DNA of 64,000 bases from positions 1 to 64,000 of the forward strand of contig NZ_FPBP01000012.1 in the NCBI RefSeq assembly GCF_900116705.1. Direction: 5' to 3'. This document shows positions 1-9,358 of this stretch, one piece after another. The DNA is from Halomonas korlensis (lineage in GTDB: Bacteria; Pseudomonadota; Gammaproteobacteria; Pseudomonadales; Halomonadaceae). Below the pieces are notes generated by a model. It was not told the origin of the DNA and made no database searches. It was given only the letters and a program-made list of their open reading frames with translations. Each line of letters starts with the position of its first letter. Position 1 is the stretch's first letter. Made by a program: the position numbers and the translations under genes.

Positions 1-633
1 AAGCTCCGCCGGGGTGGTGACATCGAGCGGCTTCTTCTTGGCCTTCATGATGTCGGGCAGCTTGGCGTAACGCGGCTCGTTCAAGCGCAGGTCGGTGGTG
101 ACGATAGCCGGCAGGGTGAGTTCGACGGTCTGCAGCCCGCCGTCGATCTCACGGGTGACCTGCAGCCGCTTTTCATCCCCTTCGCCCTCGACACTGATTT
201 CGGAGGCGAAGGTGCCCTGGGGCAGCCCGGCCAGCGCGGCGAGCATCTGACCGGTCTGGTTGTTGTCGGTGTCGATGGCCTGCTTGCCGAGAATCACCAG
301 CCCCGGCTGCTCCTGTTCGACGACCTTGGCCAGCAGCTTGGCGACGGCCAGCGACTCGACCTTGTCGTCGGTCTCGACGTGAATCGCCCGGTCGGCGCCC
401 AAGGCCAAGGCGGTGCGCAGCTGCTCCTGGGCAGCCTTGGGGCCGACGCTGACGGCGACCACTTCCGTGGCCACGCCCTGCTCCTTCAGGCGTACCGCTT
501 CTTCCACGGCGATCTCGCAGAAAGGGTTCATGGCCATCTTGACGTTGGTGAGGTCGACGTCGCTGTGGTCGGGCTTGACCCGAATCTTGACGTTGTAGTC
601 GATGACGCGTTTGACCGCGACGAGGATCTTCAT
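1..633 (-). CDS. etfB: Electron transfer flavoprotein beta subunit, 3' end outside window
   Basis: The protein begins [20 protein letters not shown], the characteristic EtfB N-terminus, and continues with a flavoprotein/AMP-binding core ([18 protein letters not shown] at about residues 36-53, and [18 protein letters not shown] further on). About 211 codons are visible against a usual 249 or so, so roughly the last 38 residues lie beyond the left edge. EtfB with EtfA carries electrons from acyl-CoA dehydrogenases to ETF:quinone oxidoreductase, which fits the acyl-CoA dehydrogenase gene nearby. A GGGAGAG ribosome site precedes the ATG. etfA is expected just outside the window (inference). Confidence 0.96.
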   Translation of the reverse strand, partial: MKILVAVKRVIDYNVKIRVKPDHSDVDLTNVKMAMNPFCEIAVEEAVRLKEQGVATEVVAVSVGPKAAQEQLRTALALGADRAIHVETDDKVESLAVAKLLAKVVEQEQPGLVILGKQAIDTDNNQTGQMLAALAGLPQGTFASEISVEGEGDEKRLQVTREIDGGLQTVELTLPAIVTTDLRLNEPRYAKLPDIMKAKKKPLDVTTPAEL

Positions 634-740
634 GGTTGCTCTCCCATGGTTGGATTCATGCTATTCCGCGTGTCGAAATTTAGTTTCACCACATTCCATA
701 AACGATACGAAGCCCTACCACCGGCGTCAAGCCCGATCCC

Positions 741-2132
741 TCAGCTACCGAAGCGTGCCAGCAGAAACCAGCTGGCCAACAGCGGGATGGACATGCACAG
801 AAAGGCGCCGTTCCAGCGATAGCCGATCCGAGTCGAGGGCACGCCGGTGAAGCGTGACAGGATTAACATCGAGGCCGTCATCGGTGAGGACATCAGCGCC
901 AGCGCCCAGCCGACCATCAGCGAGGCGCCGATCAGCGGTGGTGCCAATCCCTCGATAGCCAGGGTGGGCAGGATCCCCGCCAGCAGGGTGACGGTGACGA
1001 TGGGATTGATGCCGATCTGCGCCAGCACCATGACCAGCAGCATGGCCAGCACCGCATTCCAGGCACCCAGAGTATCCAGGACGGTCAATGCCGTAACCAG
1101 GGTCGCTGTGTCCACCAGGCCCACGCAGAGATGTCCCAGGTAGCCCGCCGCTCCCAGCACCACGATCTCGTTGCGGGTAGGCGCTAGTAGCCAAGGCAAC
1201 TGGCGATGCAGGCTGCGCCCCGCGGCGACCAGCCCCAGACCGCCGAGGCGACGACGCTGCCAGGCCAGCCACACGAAGGCACCCAAGGGTGCCCCAAGCA
1301 GGGCAGCGATCGGCAAGCGCACCTTGAGCCACCAGGCAAGGCAGAACACCAGCGTCACGATGCCCGCCAACAACAGCGCGAACCGGCCCAGCGGCAACAA
1401 GGAAGGTGCTCGACGGGAGTCGACCGCAAGGGGATGGGGGCCGGCAAGCTGGTCGGCCAGCCAACCAATCAGGAAGATCAGCACTGCCGCGCCCAGCGCA
1501 TAAGGCGCCAGCTCGCGCCACGCCACCTCAGGCATGCTGGAGAGCACCACGGCTACGCCGATGCCCATGGGCGAGATCAGCGGTGCCAGGGAAAAGCCCC
1601 GCAACAGCGCCAGCATCATCCGCCGGCGGCGAGCACGCTGCACCCAGACACGCCCCTGGGCGGCGCCGAGGGTGTTGCTCTTCTCGATCATGGCGGCAAA
1701 GAGGTTCAGCACGCCGATATTGAGAATGATGCCGAACAGCGCCGAGCCCAGCGACAGGATCGGATAGCGCCGACCCGGCGGCTGCAACAGCATACTCTGC
1801 CCGCAGCGGCGCACCAGTCGCGAGCGGTAAGCGGGCAGTCGCAACATTCCCAGCGCTACGACGAAGGTGGCGAAGAAGGCGAAGCGCCCTGCCGCCTCGA
1901 ACAGCAGCCGGTCTGGCTCCTGCGCATACCCGATGGCGATCAGCGTCGCTCCGGCGGCAACCCAGAGCAGTCCCTTTGACATGCCCGACAACTGGCCTCT
2001 GAGGGTAAGCAGGTAAACCCCCAAGGCCGCAATACCCAGGCCTTGCGCCAAGGGATTGCCCACGATTAGATGCACCAGCGTGGCCAGCGTCACCGTCAAC
2101 AGCAGCGATGCCCGCAGCCGGTCGGTCGTCAC
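741..2132 (-). CDS. Polytopic membrane protein, possible organic-acid permease
   Basis: 463 residues, strongly hydrophobic, with about eleven or twelve predicted membrane spans and a basic cytoplasmic stretch (RARRRRMM) near residue 170. The layout recalls 12-TM ion-transporter-superfamily permeases, but no signature was recognised, so the function is open. The start is a GTG that overlaps the stop of the thioesterase gene (GTGA), which implies translational coupling. It is the last gene of a four-gene operon with acyl-CoA dehydrogenase, ligase and thioesterase. Uptake of the acid that the ligase activates is a reasonable inference, not something the sequence proves. Confidence 0.7.
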   Translation of the reverse strand: MTTDRLRASLLLTVTLATLVHLIVGNPLAQGLGIAALGVYLLTLRGQLSGMSKGLLWVAAGATLIAIGYAQEPDRLLFEAAGRFAFFATFVVALGMLRLPAYRSRLVRRCGQSMLLQPPGRRYPILSLGSALFGIILNIGVLNLFAAMIEKSNTLGAAQGRVWVQRARRRRMMLALLRGFSLAPLISPMGIGVAVVLSSMPEVAWRELAPYALGAAVLIFLIGWLADQLAGPHPLAVDSRRAPSLLPLGRFALLLAGIVTLVFCLAWWLKVRLPIAALLGAPLGAFVWLAWQRRRLGGLGLVAAGRSLHRQLPWLLAPTRNEIVVLGAAGYLGHLCVGLVDTATLVTALTVLDTLGAWNAVLAMLLVMVLAQIGINPIVTVTLLAGILPTLAIEGLAPPLIGASLMVGWALALMSSPMTASMLILSRFTGVPSTRIGYRWNGAFLCMSIPLLASWFLLARFGS

Positions 2133-2560
2133 TCGGCCACGTCCTCCGGCGACTCGCTGCCGCTGCGGCGACGAAACGAGCCTTCGCCCAGGGCAACCAA
2201 CCGGCCTACACTATCGACGACTTCGCCGCTGGCCATGAAGGTCTTGCGACCTCCCCCTCGCAACGTTCCCGTGGCACGGAGCCTACCCTGGCGCGCCGGC
2301 CCGACGAAGGTAGTGGTGAGTGACAACGTCATCGCCTTGCGCAGCTGATCCGGAGCCTCGCAGTGCAATCCTGAAAAGCTCATGGCCACATCCAGCAAGG
2401 TGCTGAGGACCCCGCCATGCACGATACCACTGCGGTTGAGGTGGTGCGGCTCGACCGCCAGCTCGAGCGTCACCTGATCCGGCTGCCAGTCGACGACACG
2501 AATTCCCAGGAAATCCTGAAAACCCACCATCCGCCACGACAACGGCAAGGCATCACTCAT
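2129..2560 (-). CDS. PaaI-family hotdog thioesterase
   Basis: 143 residues, the normal size for a single hotdog domain. The motif GIVHGGVLSTLLDVAMS at residues 45-61 is the PaaI/YbgC-type active-site helix entry (HGG followed by the acidic D57). Such enzymes hydrolyse acyl-CoA or aryl-CoA thioesters and often rescue CoA from dead-end intermediates. The ATG overlaps the stop of the acyl-CoA ligase gene (ATGA), and its own stop overlaps the next gene. Its place between ligase and membrane protein suggests CoA salvage for the same pathway. Confidence 0.88.
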   Translation of the reverse strand: MSDALPLSWRMVGFQDFLGIRVVDWQPDQVTLELAVEPHHLNRSGIVHGGVLSTLLDVAMSFSGLHCEAPDQLRKAMTLSLTTTFVGPARQGRLRATGTLRGGGRKTFMASGEVVDSVGRLVALGEGSFRRRSGSESPEDVAE

Positions 2561-4158
2561 GTCGCATCCTTCCCTTGTGCCAGGTCACGAAGTCGTCCCT
2601 TGAGGATCTTGCCACTGGCCGTCGCGGGCAGGCTATCCACCAGCACGATCCGGGTAGGCCGCTTGTAGGGCGCCAATCGCTCGGCAATGAATGCCCGGAG
2701 CGCCGTCTCATCCAGATCCGCCCCCGGTTCGCACTGTACGAAGGCCACCACCTCTTCATTGCCCGGTACCTGACGCCCCACCACGGCCGACAGCGTTACG
2801 CCGGGATGCTCGTTGATCACCGCCTCCACGTCGGGCGGATAGATATTGAACCCGGAGCGAATGATCAGCTCCTTGCTGCGCCCGACAATATAGAGCTGAT
2901 CGTCCTCGTCGAAACGCGCGATATCGCCGGTATTAAGCCAGCCGTCCTCGGTAAGACAGGCCTGCGTGGCTTCGGGCTGACGGAAGTAGCCCTTCATCAC
3001 GTTGGGCCCGCGCACCCAGAGCTCGCCCACCTCGTCAGCGTCATCGGGGGCATCGCCATTCGCGCCTAACGGCTCGAGGCGATACTCCAGCAGCGGCAGC
3101 ACGCGTCCCACGGTATTGCTGGCATGGCGATCGTCGATGCGGGTCTGGCTGATGGTCGGGCTGGCCTCGGTCAGGCCGTAGCCATTATGCAGCGTCAGGC
3201 CGAAGGCCGCCTCGACCCTCCTCTTGATGTCGGCATCCAGCGGCGAGCCCCCCGCGGAAATATAGATCAGCGCTGGCGCCTCCAAGGTCTGGCCCCGCTG
3301 GCGCAGAAACTCCAGGGTTCGCGCGTACATGGCGGGCACCCCCTGCAGGACGGTGATGCGTTCCCGCTTCAGGGCATCGAGCATCATCGCCGCATCGAAG
3401 CGCGGCACCGTATAAAGACAGGCACCGTTGTAGAGTGATCCCATGCACACCGAAGAAAGCCCGAAGACATGAGACATCGGTAACACGCCGTAGACACGCT
3501 GCCCCTTACCCAAGTGTCGCATGCCGCCGGAGATCGAGGCAATGTAGAGGATGCCGCGGTGCGTGAGCATGACGCCCTTGGGTGTACCAGTCGTTCCCGA
3601 GGTATAGATCATTGCCGCGACCTGTTCGGCGCCACTGGCTGCGACCGGTTCGGGTTCGCTATCGACCAGTGTCCCCACCCGCAACGCCCCTAAAGCGGGA
3701 TGCACCAGGCGTTCGGCACTATGGCGTTGGCCGTGCGCTTCCGCGTCGGGCGACGCCTCGCTGGTATAGAAGACCTGCCGCGGCTGGCAGTCGTCGCGGA
3801 TCAGGTCGATCTCCCGGGCCGACAGCCGCGAGTTGACGATGGCCACCCAGGCATCGAGTTCGCTGGCCGCCAGCAGCACGACTACCAAGGCACGGCTGTT
3901 CTCACCGACGGTCATCAACCGGTCGCCCGGGCGCACCCCCAGTGAGGCCAGCCACGCCCGTGCCTCGAGGATCTCGCGGCCCAGGTCGGCATAGCTCCAG
4001 CGAACCTCGCCATCGACCAGGGCCGCCTGGTCGGGAAAGCACCGGGCATTGTCGAGCACCCGGGTGCTCAAGCGCTCGGGCAGCTCGGCCACCAGATCGC
4101 TGGCCAGGCGCCCGAAGATGCACTCATCGGGTGCTTGCCGCGTTACGGAAAGGGCCAT
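2557..4158 (-). CDS. Acyl-CoA synthetase (AMP-forming, class I adenylating enzyme)
   Basis: 533 residues. The ATP-binding P-loop YTSGTTGTPKGVMLTH lies at residues 185-200. It is followed by GYGLTEASP, the GWLNTGDIARFDEDD hinge region, GRSKELIIRSGFNIYPPDVE, and the C-terminal catalytic lysine in ASGKILKGRLRD. The enzyme activates a carboxylic acid to its CoA thioester through an acyl-adenylate. Chain length or aromatic specificity cannot be read from the sequence. The start codon overlaps the stop of the acyl-CoA dehydrogenase gene by one base (TGATG). Operon partners suggest fatty or dicarboxylic acid catabolism. Confidence 0.93.
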   Translation of the reverse strand: MALSVTRQAPDECIFGRLASDLVAELPERLSTRVLDNARCFPDQAALVDGEVRWSYADLGREILEARAWLASLGVRPGDRLMTVGENSRALVVVLLAASELDAWVAIVNSRLSAREIDLIRDDCQPRQVFYTSEASPDAEAHGQRHSAERLVHPALGALRVGTLVDSEPEPVAASGAEQVAAMIYTSGTTGTPKGVMLTHRGILYIASISGGMRHLGKGQRVYGVLPMSHVFGLSSVCMGSLYNGACLYTVPRFDAAMMLDALKRERITVLQGVPAMYARTLEFLRQRGQTLEAPALIYISAGGSPLDADIKRRVEAAFGLTLHNGYGLTEASPTISQTRIDDRHASNTVGRVLPLLEYRLEPLGANGDAPDDADEVGELWVRGPNVMKGYFRQPEATQACLTEDGWLNTGDIARFDEDDQLYIVGRSKELIIRSGFNIYPPDVEAVINEHPGVTLSAVVGRQVPGNEEVVAFVQCEPGADLDETALRAFIAERLAPYKRPTRIVLVDSLPATASGKILKGRLRDLAQGKDAT

Positions 4159-5309
4159 CAGGATGCCTCCCGCACCATGTTGCGGGCGATCACCAGTTGC
4201 TGGATCTGGGTGGTACCTTCATAAATGCGGAACAGCCGCACGTCACGATAGAAACGCTCGACGGCATACTCCGCCATATAGCCCGCTCCGCCGTGGATTT
4301 GAACCGCACGATCGGCAACACGCCCGACCATCTCGGCACAGAACAGCTTGGCACACGAGGCCAAGGTCGAGACATCCTCGCCGGCATCCTTGCGGCGTGC
4401 GGCGTCGAGCACCATGGTGCGTCCGGCGTAGGCCTCTGTCTTGCTGTCGGCAAGCATCGCCTGGATCAGTTGATGGCTGGAGAGCGGCACGCCGAACTGC
4501 TGGCGCTCCATGGCATAGTTGAGAGACTCCTCCACCAGCCGCTCGGCGACCCCGACGCAGACCGCGGAAATGTGCAGGCGGCCGCGGTCGAGCACCTTCA
4601 TGGCAGTCTTGAAGCCCTGCCCCTCGCGCCCTCCGATGATGTTCTCTGCCGGTACCCGGCAGTCGTTGAAGATGATGTCGCAGGTATGGGCGCCCTTCTG
4701 TCCCATCTTGTTGTCGGCGGGTCCGCGCTCGAGCCCTGGGGTATCACCTTCGACGATAAAGGCCGTGATCCCCCCCGCCCCCTTGTTGGCCGGATCGGTT
4801 CGTGCCATCACGGTAAACAGATCCGCCTCGGGGCCATTGGTGATGTAGCGCTTGGTGCCGTTGAGAATATAGTGATCACCATCGCGTACGGCCGTGGTGC
4901 GCAGACTGGCGGCGTCGGAACCGACGTCGGGCTCGGTCAGGCAGAACGAGCTGAGGATTTCCCCCGTGGCCAACCGCGGCACGTACCGCGTTTTCTGCTC
5001 CGGCGTGCCGTCGATGAGAATGCCCTGGGCGCCGATACCATTGTTGGTGCCGAAGACCGAGCGGAACGCCGGCGAGGTCTGGCCGATCTCCATGGCGACC
5101 AGTGCCTCCTCTTCCATGGTCAAGCCGAGGCCGCCGTATTCTTCAGGGATCGACAGGCCGAACAACCCCATCTCCTTCATCTCCTCGAGCAATTCGATGG
5201 GTACGGCATCCTCCTCGGCAAGGCGTGCCTCATTGGGAATCAGCCGTTCGCGCACGAAACGGGAAAGAGTATCGAGAAGCTGATTCAGGAGTTCGGGATC
5301 GCGAATCAT
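4158..5309 (-). CDS. Acyl-CoA dehydrogenase
   Basis: 383 residues, typical of the family. It has the N-terminal helical domain, the FAD-contact segment SFCLTEPDVGSDAASLRTTA, a central beta domain, and the C-terminal motif RIYEGTTQIQQLVIAR carrying the usual catalytic glutamate at about residue 364. It introduces the alpha-beta double bond of an acyl-CoA and passes electrons to ETF, whose beta subunit gene begins the window. It is the first gene of the leftward operon and is divergent from the 3-hydroxyacyl-CoA dehydrogenase gene across a 210-bp promoter region. Confidence 0.95.
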   Translation of the reverse strand: MIRDPELLNQLLDTLSRFVRERLIPNEARLAEEDAVPIELLEEMKEMGLFGLSIPEEYGGLGLTMEEEALVAMEIGQTSPAFRSVFGTNNGIGAQGILIDGTPEQKTRYVPRLATGEILSSFCLTEPDVGSDAASLRTTAVRDGDHYILNGTKRYITNGPEADLFTVMARTDPANKGAGGITAFIVEGDTPGLERGPADNKMGQKGAHTCDIIFNDCRVPAENIIGGREGQGFKTAMKVLDRGRLHISAVCVGVAERLVEESLNYAMERQQFGVPLSSHQLIQAMLADSKTEAYAGRTMVLDAARRKDAGEDVSTLASCAKLFCAEMVGRVADRAVQIHGGAGYMAEYAVERFYRDVRLFRIYEGTTQIQQLVIARNMVREAS

Positions 5310-5519
5310 GGTATGTCCTCATAGGTGAAGTGGCAGGCGGGCTCAAGGGAATCGGCAACGTCACGGGCACAGGTTCTGCATCACGGAATTGACGTTCGCA
5401 TCTATTGCCAGGCACTTTTGCATAGCCTAGGATAGCAGTCAATAAACGGAACATGATTTTGCCTTGCGAAACATAAGCACCCTGCGTCTGGATATCCCAA
5501 CCATAAGGAGAAGCTTGCC

Positions 5520-7067
5520 ATGCCGACCGATGCCCTCCCGGAGGCCACTTTGGCTACCCCCTTCCGTCGCCTCGGCCTCGTCGGCACCGGCGCCATGGGT
5601 CGTGGCATTGCCCAGCTGGCCGCCCAGGCCGGCCTCGAGGTCATGCTTCATGATGCCCGTACGGGCGCGGTGGACGAGGCCAGGGAGTTCATTACCGGCG
5701 TCTGGTCACGTGGAGTGGCGAAGGGACGCCTGAGCGAGGACGACCTGGCGCATTACCGATCCCGACTGCACGAAGCGTCCGATCTGGCGGATCTGGCGGG
5801 CTGCGATGTCGTGGTGGAGGCCATCGTCGAGAACCTCGAGGCCAAGCAGGGCCTGTTCACGCGTCTGGAAGCGATCCTGGACGACGACGCCGTATTCGCT
5901 ACCAACACCTCGTCATTATCGGTGACAGCCATCGCTGCCGCCTGCCGAGTGCCGCAGCGGGTGATCGGCTTCCACTTCTTCAACCCCGTCCCGCTAATGA
6001 AGATCGTCGAAGTGATTCCCGGCCTGCGGACCGCACCCGAGATCGTCGACCGAGTGGTTGCATTGGGCCAGGCCATGGGACACTTCACCGCACGCGCCAC
6101 CGATACCCCGGGCTTTTTGGTCAACCATGCCGGTCGCGCCTTCGGCACCGAGGCTCTGCGCATTCTCGGCGAGCGCGTCGCCGACCACATCACCATCGAC
6201 CGCATTCTGGTCGACCAGGGCGGGTTTCGCATGGGCCCTTTCACCCTGTTGGACCTGACCGGTCTCGATGTCTCCCACGCCGTGATGGAGTCGATCTATC
6301 ACCAGTACTATGAAGAGCCGCGTTTCCGGCCATCGCCCCTGACGCGGTCACGCCTCGCCGCCGGGCTGCTGGGTCGCAAGAGTGGCGAAGGCTTCTATCG
6401 CTATGAGGATGGCAAGGCGATGATGGCAGAAGAATCCGCACCGCCGACGACTGTCCCCCTGCCGGTGTGGATCAGCCACGAAGACCCCGAAACCCACCAG
6501 GCGCTTTCGGCGCTCGTCTCCGCCGCCGGCTGGCCGCTGGACTCTAGCGACATGCCCAGCGACGAGTCGCTGTGCCTGCTCACCCCACTGGGCGAGGACA
6601 CGACCGAGTGTGCACTCCGTCATGGGCTCGACCCCTGTCGCTGCGTTGCTATCGATATGCTGGCTGGCCTCGACAGGCGCCGTAGCCTGATGACGACCCC
6701 GGCCACCGAGGCGCGCTATCGGGATGCCGCCTGGGCCCTGCTCGGCGATGACGGTACGCCGGTGAGCCCGCTTCGCGACAGCAACGGCTTCGTGCTCCAG
6801 CGCGTGGTGGCCTGCATCGTCAATGTTGGTGCCGATATTGCTCAACAGGGCGTGGCCGACCCCGAAACCCTCGACCGCGCCGTGGAGCTTGGGCTGGGCT
6901 ATCCACGGGGACCGCTGGCCATGGGTGACCACTACGGTGGCCGGCGCATCCTTACGATCCTCAATCACCTCTTCACCGCCACCCGCGACCCTCGCTACCG
7001 CCCCAGCCCCTGGCTGCGCCGACGCGCCGTCCTGGGCCTGCCGCTGGCGACAACCGAACTGAACTGA
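5520..7067 (+). CDS. 3-hydroxyacyl-CoA dehydrogenase, two C-terminal domains
   Basis: 515 residues. The Rossmann motif GLVGTGAMGRGIAQ spans residues 19-32. It is followed by ATNTSSLSVT, the catalytic His region GFHFFNPVPLMKIVEV and DTPGFLVN. A second 3HCDH C-terminal domain is seen from about residue 405 (DSNGFVLQRVVACIVN, then GLGYPRGPLAMGD). This length and layout match PaaH-like NAD-dependent dehydrogenases that oxidise 3-hydroxyacyl-CoA, including 3-hydroxyadipyl-CoA. It has a strong AAGGAG ribosome site. The thiolase follows 22 bp later, so the two form an operon divergent from the acyl-CoA dehydrogenase operon. Confidence 0.93.
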   Translation: MPTDALPEATLATPFRRLGLVGTGAMGRGIAQLAAQAGLEVMLHDARTGAVDEAREFITGVWSRGVAKGRLSEDDLAHYRSRLHEASDLADLAGCDVVVEAIVENLEAKQGLFTRLEAILDDDAVFATNTSSLSVTAIAAACRVPQRVIGFHFFNPVPLMKIVEVIPGLRTAPEIVDRVVALGQAMGHFTARATDTPGFLVNHAGRAFGTEALRILGERVADHITIDRILVDQGGFRMGPFTLLDLTGLDVSHAVMESIYHQYYEEPRFRPSPLTRSRLAAGLLGRKSGEGFYRYEDGKAMMAEESAPPTTVPLPVWISHEDPETHQALSALVSAAGWPLDSSDMPSDESLCLLTPLGEDTTECALRHGLDPCRCVAIDMLAGLDRRRSLMTTPATEARYRDAAWALLGDDGTPVSPLRDSNGFVLQRVVACIVNVGADIAQQGVADPETLDRAVELGLGYPRGPLAMGDHYGGRRILTILNHLFTATRDPRYRPSPWLRRRAVLGLPLATTELN

Positions 7068-7089
7068 ACAGAACTGAAAGGAGCCTCTC

Positions 7090-8298
7090 ATGCACGACGC
7101 CTTTATCTATGACGGAATCCGTACCCCCTTCGGCCGCCATGGCGGCAGCCTGGCCACCGTGCGTCCCGATGATCTGCTGGGCAGGACCTTGAGAGCACTG
7201 GTCGAGCGCAACGGTTTCGTCCCCGAGGACTACGAGGAGGTACTGGCCGGCTGCACCAACCAGGCCGGCGAGGACTCGCGCAACGTGGCCCGCCACGGTG
7301 CTTTGCTGGCCGGTCTGCCCGTCGAGGTCGCCGGGCAGACCGTCAATCGCTTGTGTGGCAGCGGCCTGGCCGCCATTATCGACGCCGCTCGCGCCACCCG
7401 CCTCGGCGAGGGCGAGCTGTTCCTGGCCGGTGGGGTGGAATCGATGTCCCGTGCACCCTATGTACTCGGCAAGGCCGAAAGCCCCTATGCCCGCAACCAG
7501 CCGTTGTACGATACCGTGATCGGCTCACGCTTCCCCAACCCTTGGATCGGCAAGGAGTACGGCAGCCACAGCATGCCCGAAACCGCCGACAACGTCGCCC
7601 ACGACCTGGGACTGGGACGCGACGCGAGCGACGCCTTTGCAGCCCGCTCCCAGGCGCGCTATGCCACGGCCCTGGCCCGTGGTTTCTATGATGAAGAATT
7701 GCTGCCCATTGAGGTGTCTCAGGGGCGCAAGCTACCTCCGCTGGTTATCGACCGCGACGAACACCCGCGCCCCGGCAGCGACGTAGACAAGCTCGGCCGG
7801 CTGTCGCCGCTGTTCGAGGGCGGCGTGGTCACCGCCGGCAATGCCTCGGGTCTCAACGACGGTGCCGCCGCGCTGATTGTCGGCAGCAGGGCGGCTGGTG
7901 AGAAGGCCGGCATCAGGCCTCGAGCACGTGTCGTGGCCGGATCCGTGGCCGGGGTTGAGCCACGAGTGATGGGGCTGGGGCCAGTCCCTGCCTCCCGCAA
8001 GGCGCTCGAGCGCGCAGGCATGACCCTCGACCAGATGGATGTGATCGAGATCAACGAGGCTTTCGCGGTTCAGGTACTGGGCTGCCTCAAGGGCCTTGGC
8101 CTGTCGCCCGACGACTCACGGCTGAATGTCAACGGCGGCGCCATCGCCATCGGCCATCCCTTGGGAGCCTCGGGAGCACGCCTGGCGCTCACTGCCCTGC
8201 GCCAGTTGGAGGCCAGCGATGGCCGGTATGCGCTGGTGACCATGTGTATCGGCGTTGGCCAGGGCATTGCTGCCATCATTGAGCGACTGGAGCGCTGA
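7090..8298 (+). CDS. Acetyl-CoA acyltransferase (thiolase), PcaF/PaaJ-like
   Basis: 402 residues. The nucleophile Cys89 sits in NRLCGSGLAA, the active-site His356 in GHPLGASGAR, and the second Cys386 in MCIGVGQG. The NEAF element (EINEAFAVQVLG) is present. All catalytic residues of a degradative thiolase are intact. The start (MHDAFIYDGIRTPFGRHGGS) resembles 3-oxoadipyl-CoA thiolases, so cleavage of a dicarboxylyl-CoA is possible, though general beta-ketothiolase activity is equally allowed. It is preceded by AAAGGAG and lies in an operon with the dehydrogenase. Confidence 0.95.
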   Translation: MHDAFIYDGIRTPFGRHGGSLATVRPDDLLGRTLRALVERNGFVPEDYEEVLAGCTNQAGEDSRNVARHGALLAGLPVEVAGQTVNRLCGSGLAAIIDAARATRLGEGELFLAGGVESMSRAPYVLGKAESPYARNQPLYDTVIGSRFPNPWIGKEYGSHSMPETADNVAHDLGLGRDASDAFAARSQARYATALARGFYDEELLPIEVSQGRKLPPLVIDRDEHPRPGSDVDKLGRLSPLFEGGVVTAGNASGLNDGAAALIVGSRAAGEKAGIRPRARVVAGSVAGVEPRVMGLGPVPASRKALERAGMTLDQMDVIEINEAFAVQVLGCLKGLGLSPDDSRLNVNGGAIAIGHPLGASGARLALTALRQLEASDGRYALVTMCIGVGQGIAAIIERLER

Positions 8299-8407
8299 TG
8301 CTGACTACGATCCGTTGATTGACGGCCTTAGAGCGACATGCAGGCAAATTCATTCTGTTATGCGATACTAGATTCCGCAATTTGTGACTCGGCTCAGGAC
8401 ACCCTGT

Positions 8408-9226
8408 ATGAAGCAGTCCACAATCATCGATGATGGGGTAGGTACCCTAGACAAGGATCGTAACTTCGTCACGGCCCTGGGCCGTGGCCTGGAGTTGTTA
8501 CGTGTTTTCGGCGCCGGCGAGGAGTACCTCGGTAATGCCGAACTCTCCCGGCGTACCGGTATCCCACGCCCAACGGTCTCGCGTCTGACTTACACCCTGA
8601 CGCTGCTGGGCTATCTGCAGCACGACCAGCATCTCGAGAAATACCGGCTGGGGGCTGGCGTACTCGCCTTGGGTTATCGCTATCTAGCCAACATGGGTAT
8701 CCGCGATATCGCCCGCCCTCACCTACAGCGGTTTGCTGACGCTACCGACTGTAATGTCAGCCTGGGCAACGCCGATCGCACCTCGATGATGTATCTGGAA
8801 ACCTGCCATGGCAGCGGTCCGCTGATCATGCGCCTCGAGGTCGGCTCGCGACTGCCCATGGCGACGACTGCCATCGGCCGCGCCTGGTTATGCGGCATCT
8901 CGGTCGAACGTCGCCAGCAGGTATTGGATGAGTTGAAAAAACTCCATGGTGATGACTGGCCACTCATCGAAGCTAATATCAACAAGAGCCTGACCGAGTA
9001 CGAGCACCACGGTTTCTGTCTTTCCGAGGGAGACTGGCAGAAAGAGGTCAGTGCCGTGGCCCTGCCGCTGGTGCTCGAGGGAGGGGCCGAGGTCATGGCG
9101 ATCAACTGCGGGGGATCCGGGTTGAGGCTGACGCACGAGGTATTGGTGGAAAATCTCGGTCCGCGTCTGGTCGAAGTCGCCGAGCGGATCCGGCGGGAGT
9201 TCGAGCCCGCTAGAATGCCAAGCTGA
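8408..9226 (+). CDS. IclR-family transcriptional regulator
   Basis: 272 residues from the ATG chosen here; an in-frame GTG lies 24 bp upstream. The N-terminal winged helix (LGNAELSRRTGIPRPTVSRL, residues 41-60) is followed by an effector domain with the family signatures GSRLPMATTAIGRAWL and VAGCSGL-like NCGGSGLR. It resembles PcaR/PobR-type regulators of aromatic and dicarboxylic acid catabolism. Its position directly after the dehydrogenase-thiolase pair suggests it controls the acyl-CoA cluster. Confidence 0.9.
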   Translation: MKQSTIIDDGVGTLDKDRNFVTALGRGLELLRVFGAGEEYLGNAELSRRTGIPRPTVSRLTYTLTLLGYLQHDQHLEKYRLGAGVLALGYRYLANMGIRDIARPHLQRFADATDCNVSLGNADRTSMMYLETCHGSGPLIMRLEVGSRLPMATTAIGRAWLCGISVERRQQVLDELKKLHGDDWPLIEANINKSLTEYEHHGFCLSEGDWQKEVSAVALPLVLEGGAEVMAINCGGSGLRLTHEVLVENLGPRLVEVAERIRREFEPARMPS

Positions 9227-9358
9227 TATAAATTCCTGCACGCCATGCAAGAAATAGCCTCCATCACAGCGAATGGCGTCGGTTGCACACCGGTGGCTGT
9301 AAGTAACGAAAATCTCGACGATCGGTTACCATGGTGATATTTGGCAAACGGCGGCACC

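Noticed and set aside
3942..5324. Long open frame on the plus strand opposite the acyl-CoA genes
   Set aside because: It is antisense to well-defined acyl-CoA ligase and dehydrogenase genes; its composition is that of a GC-rich reverse-strand frame and no family sequence is visible.
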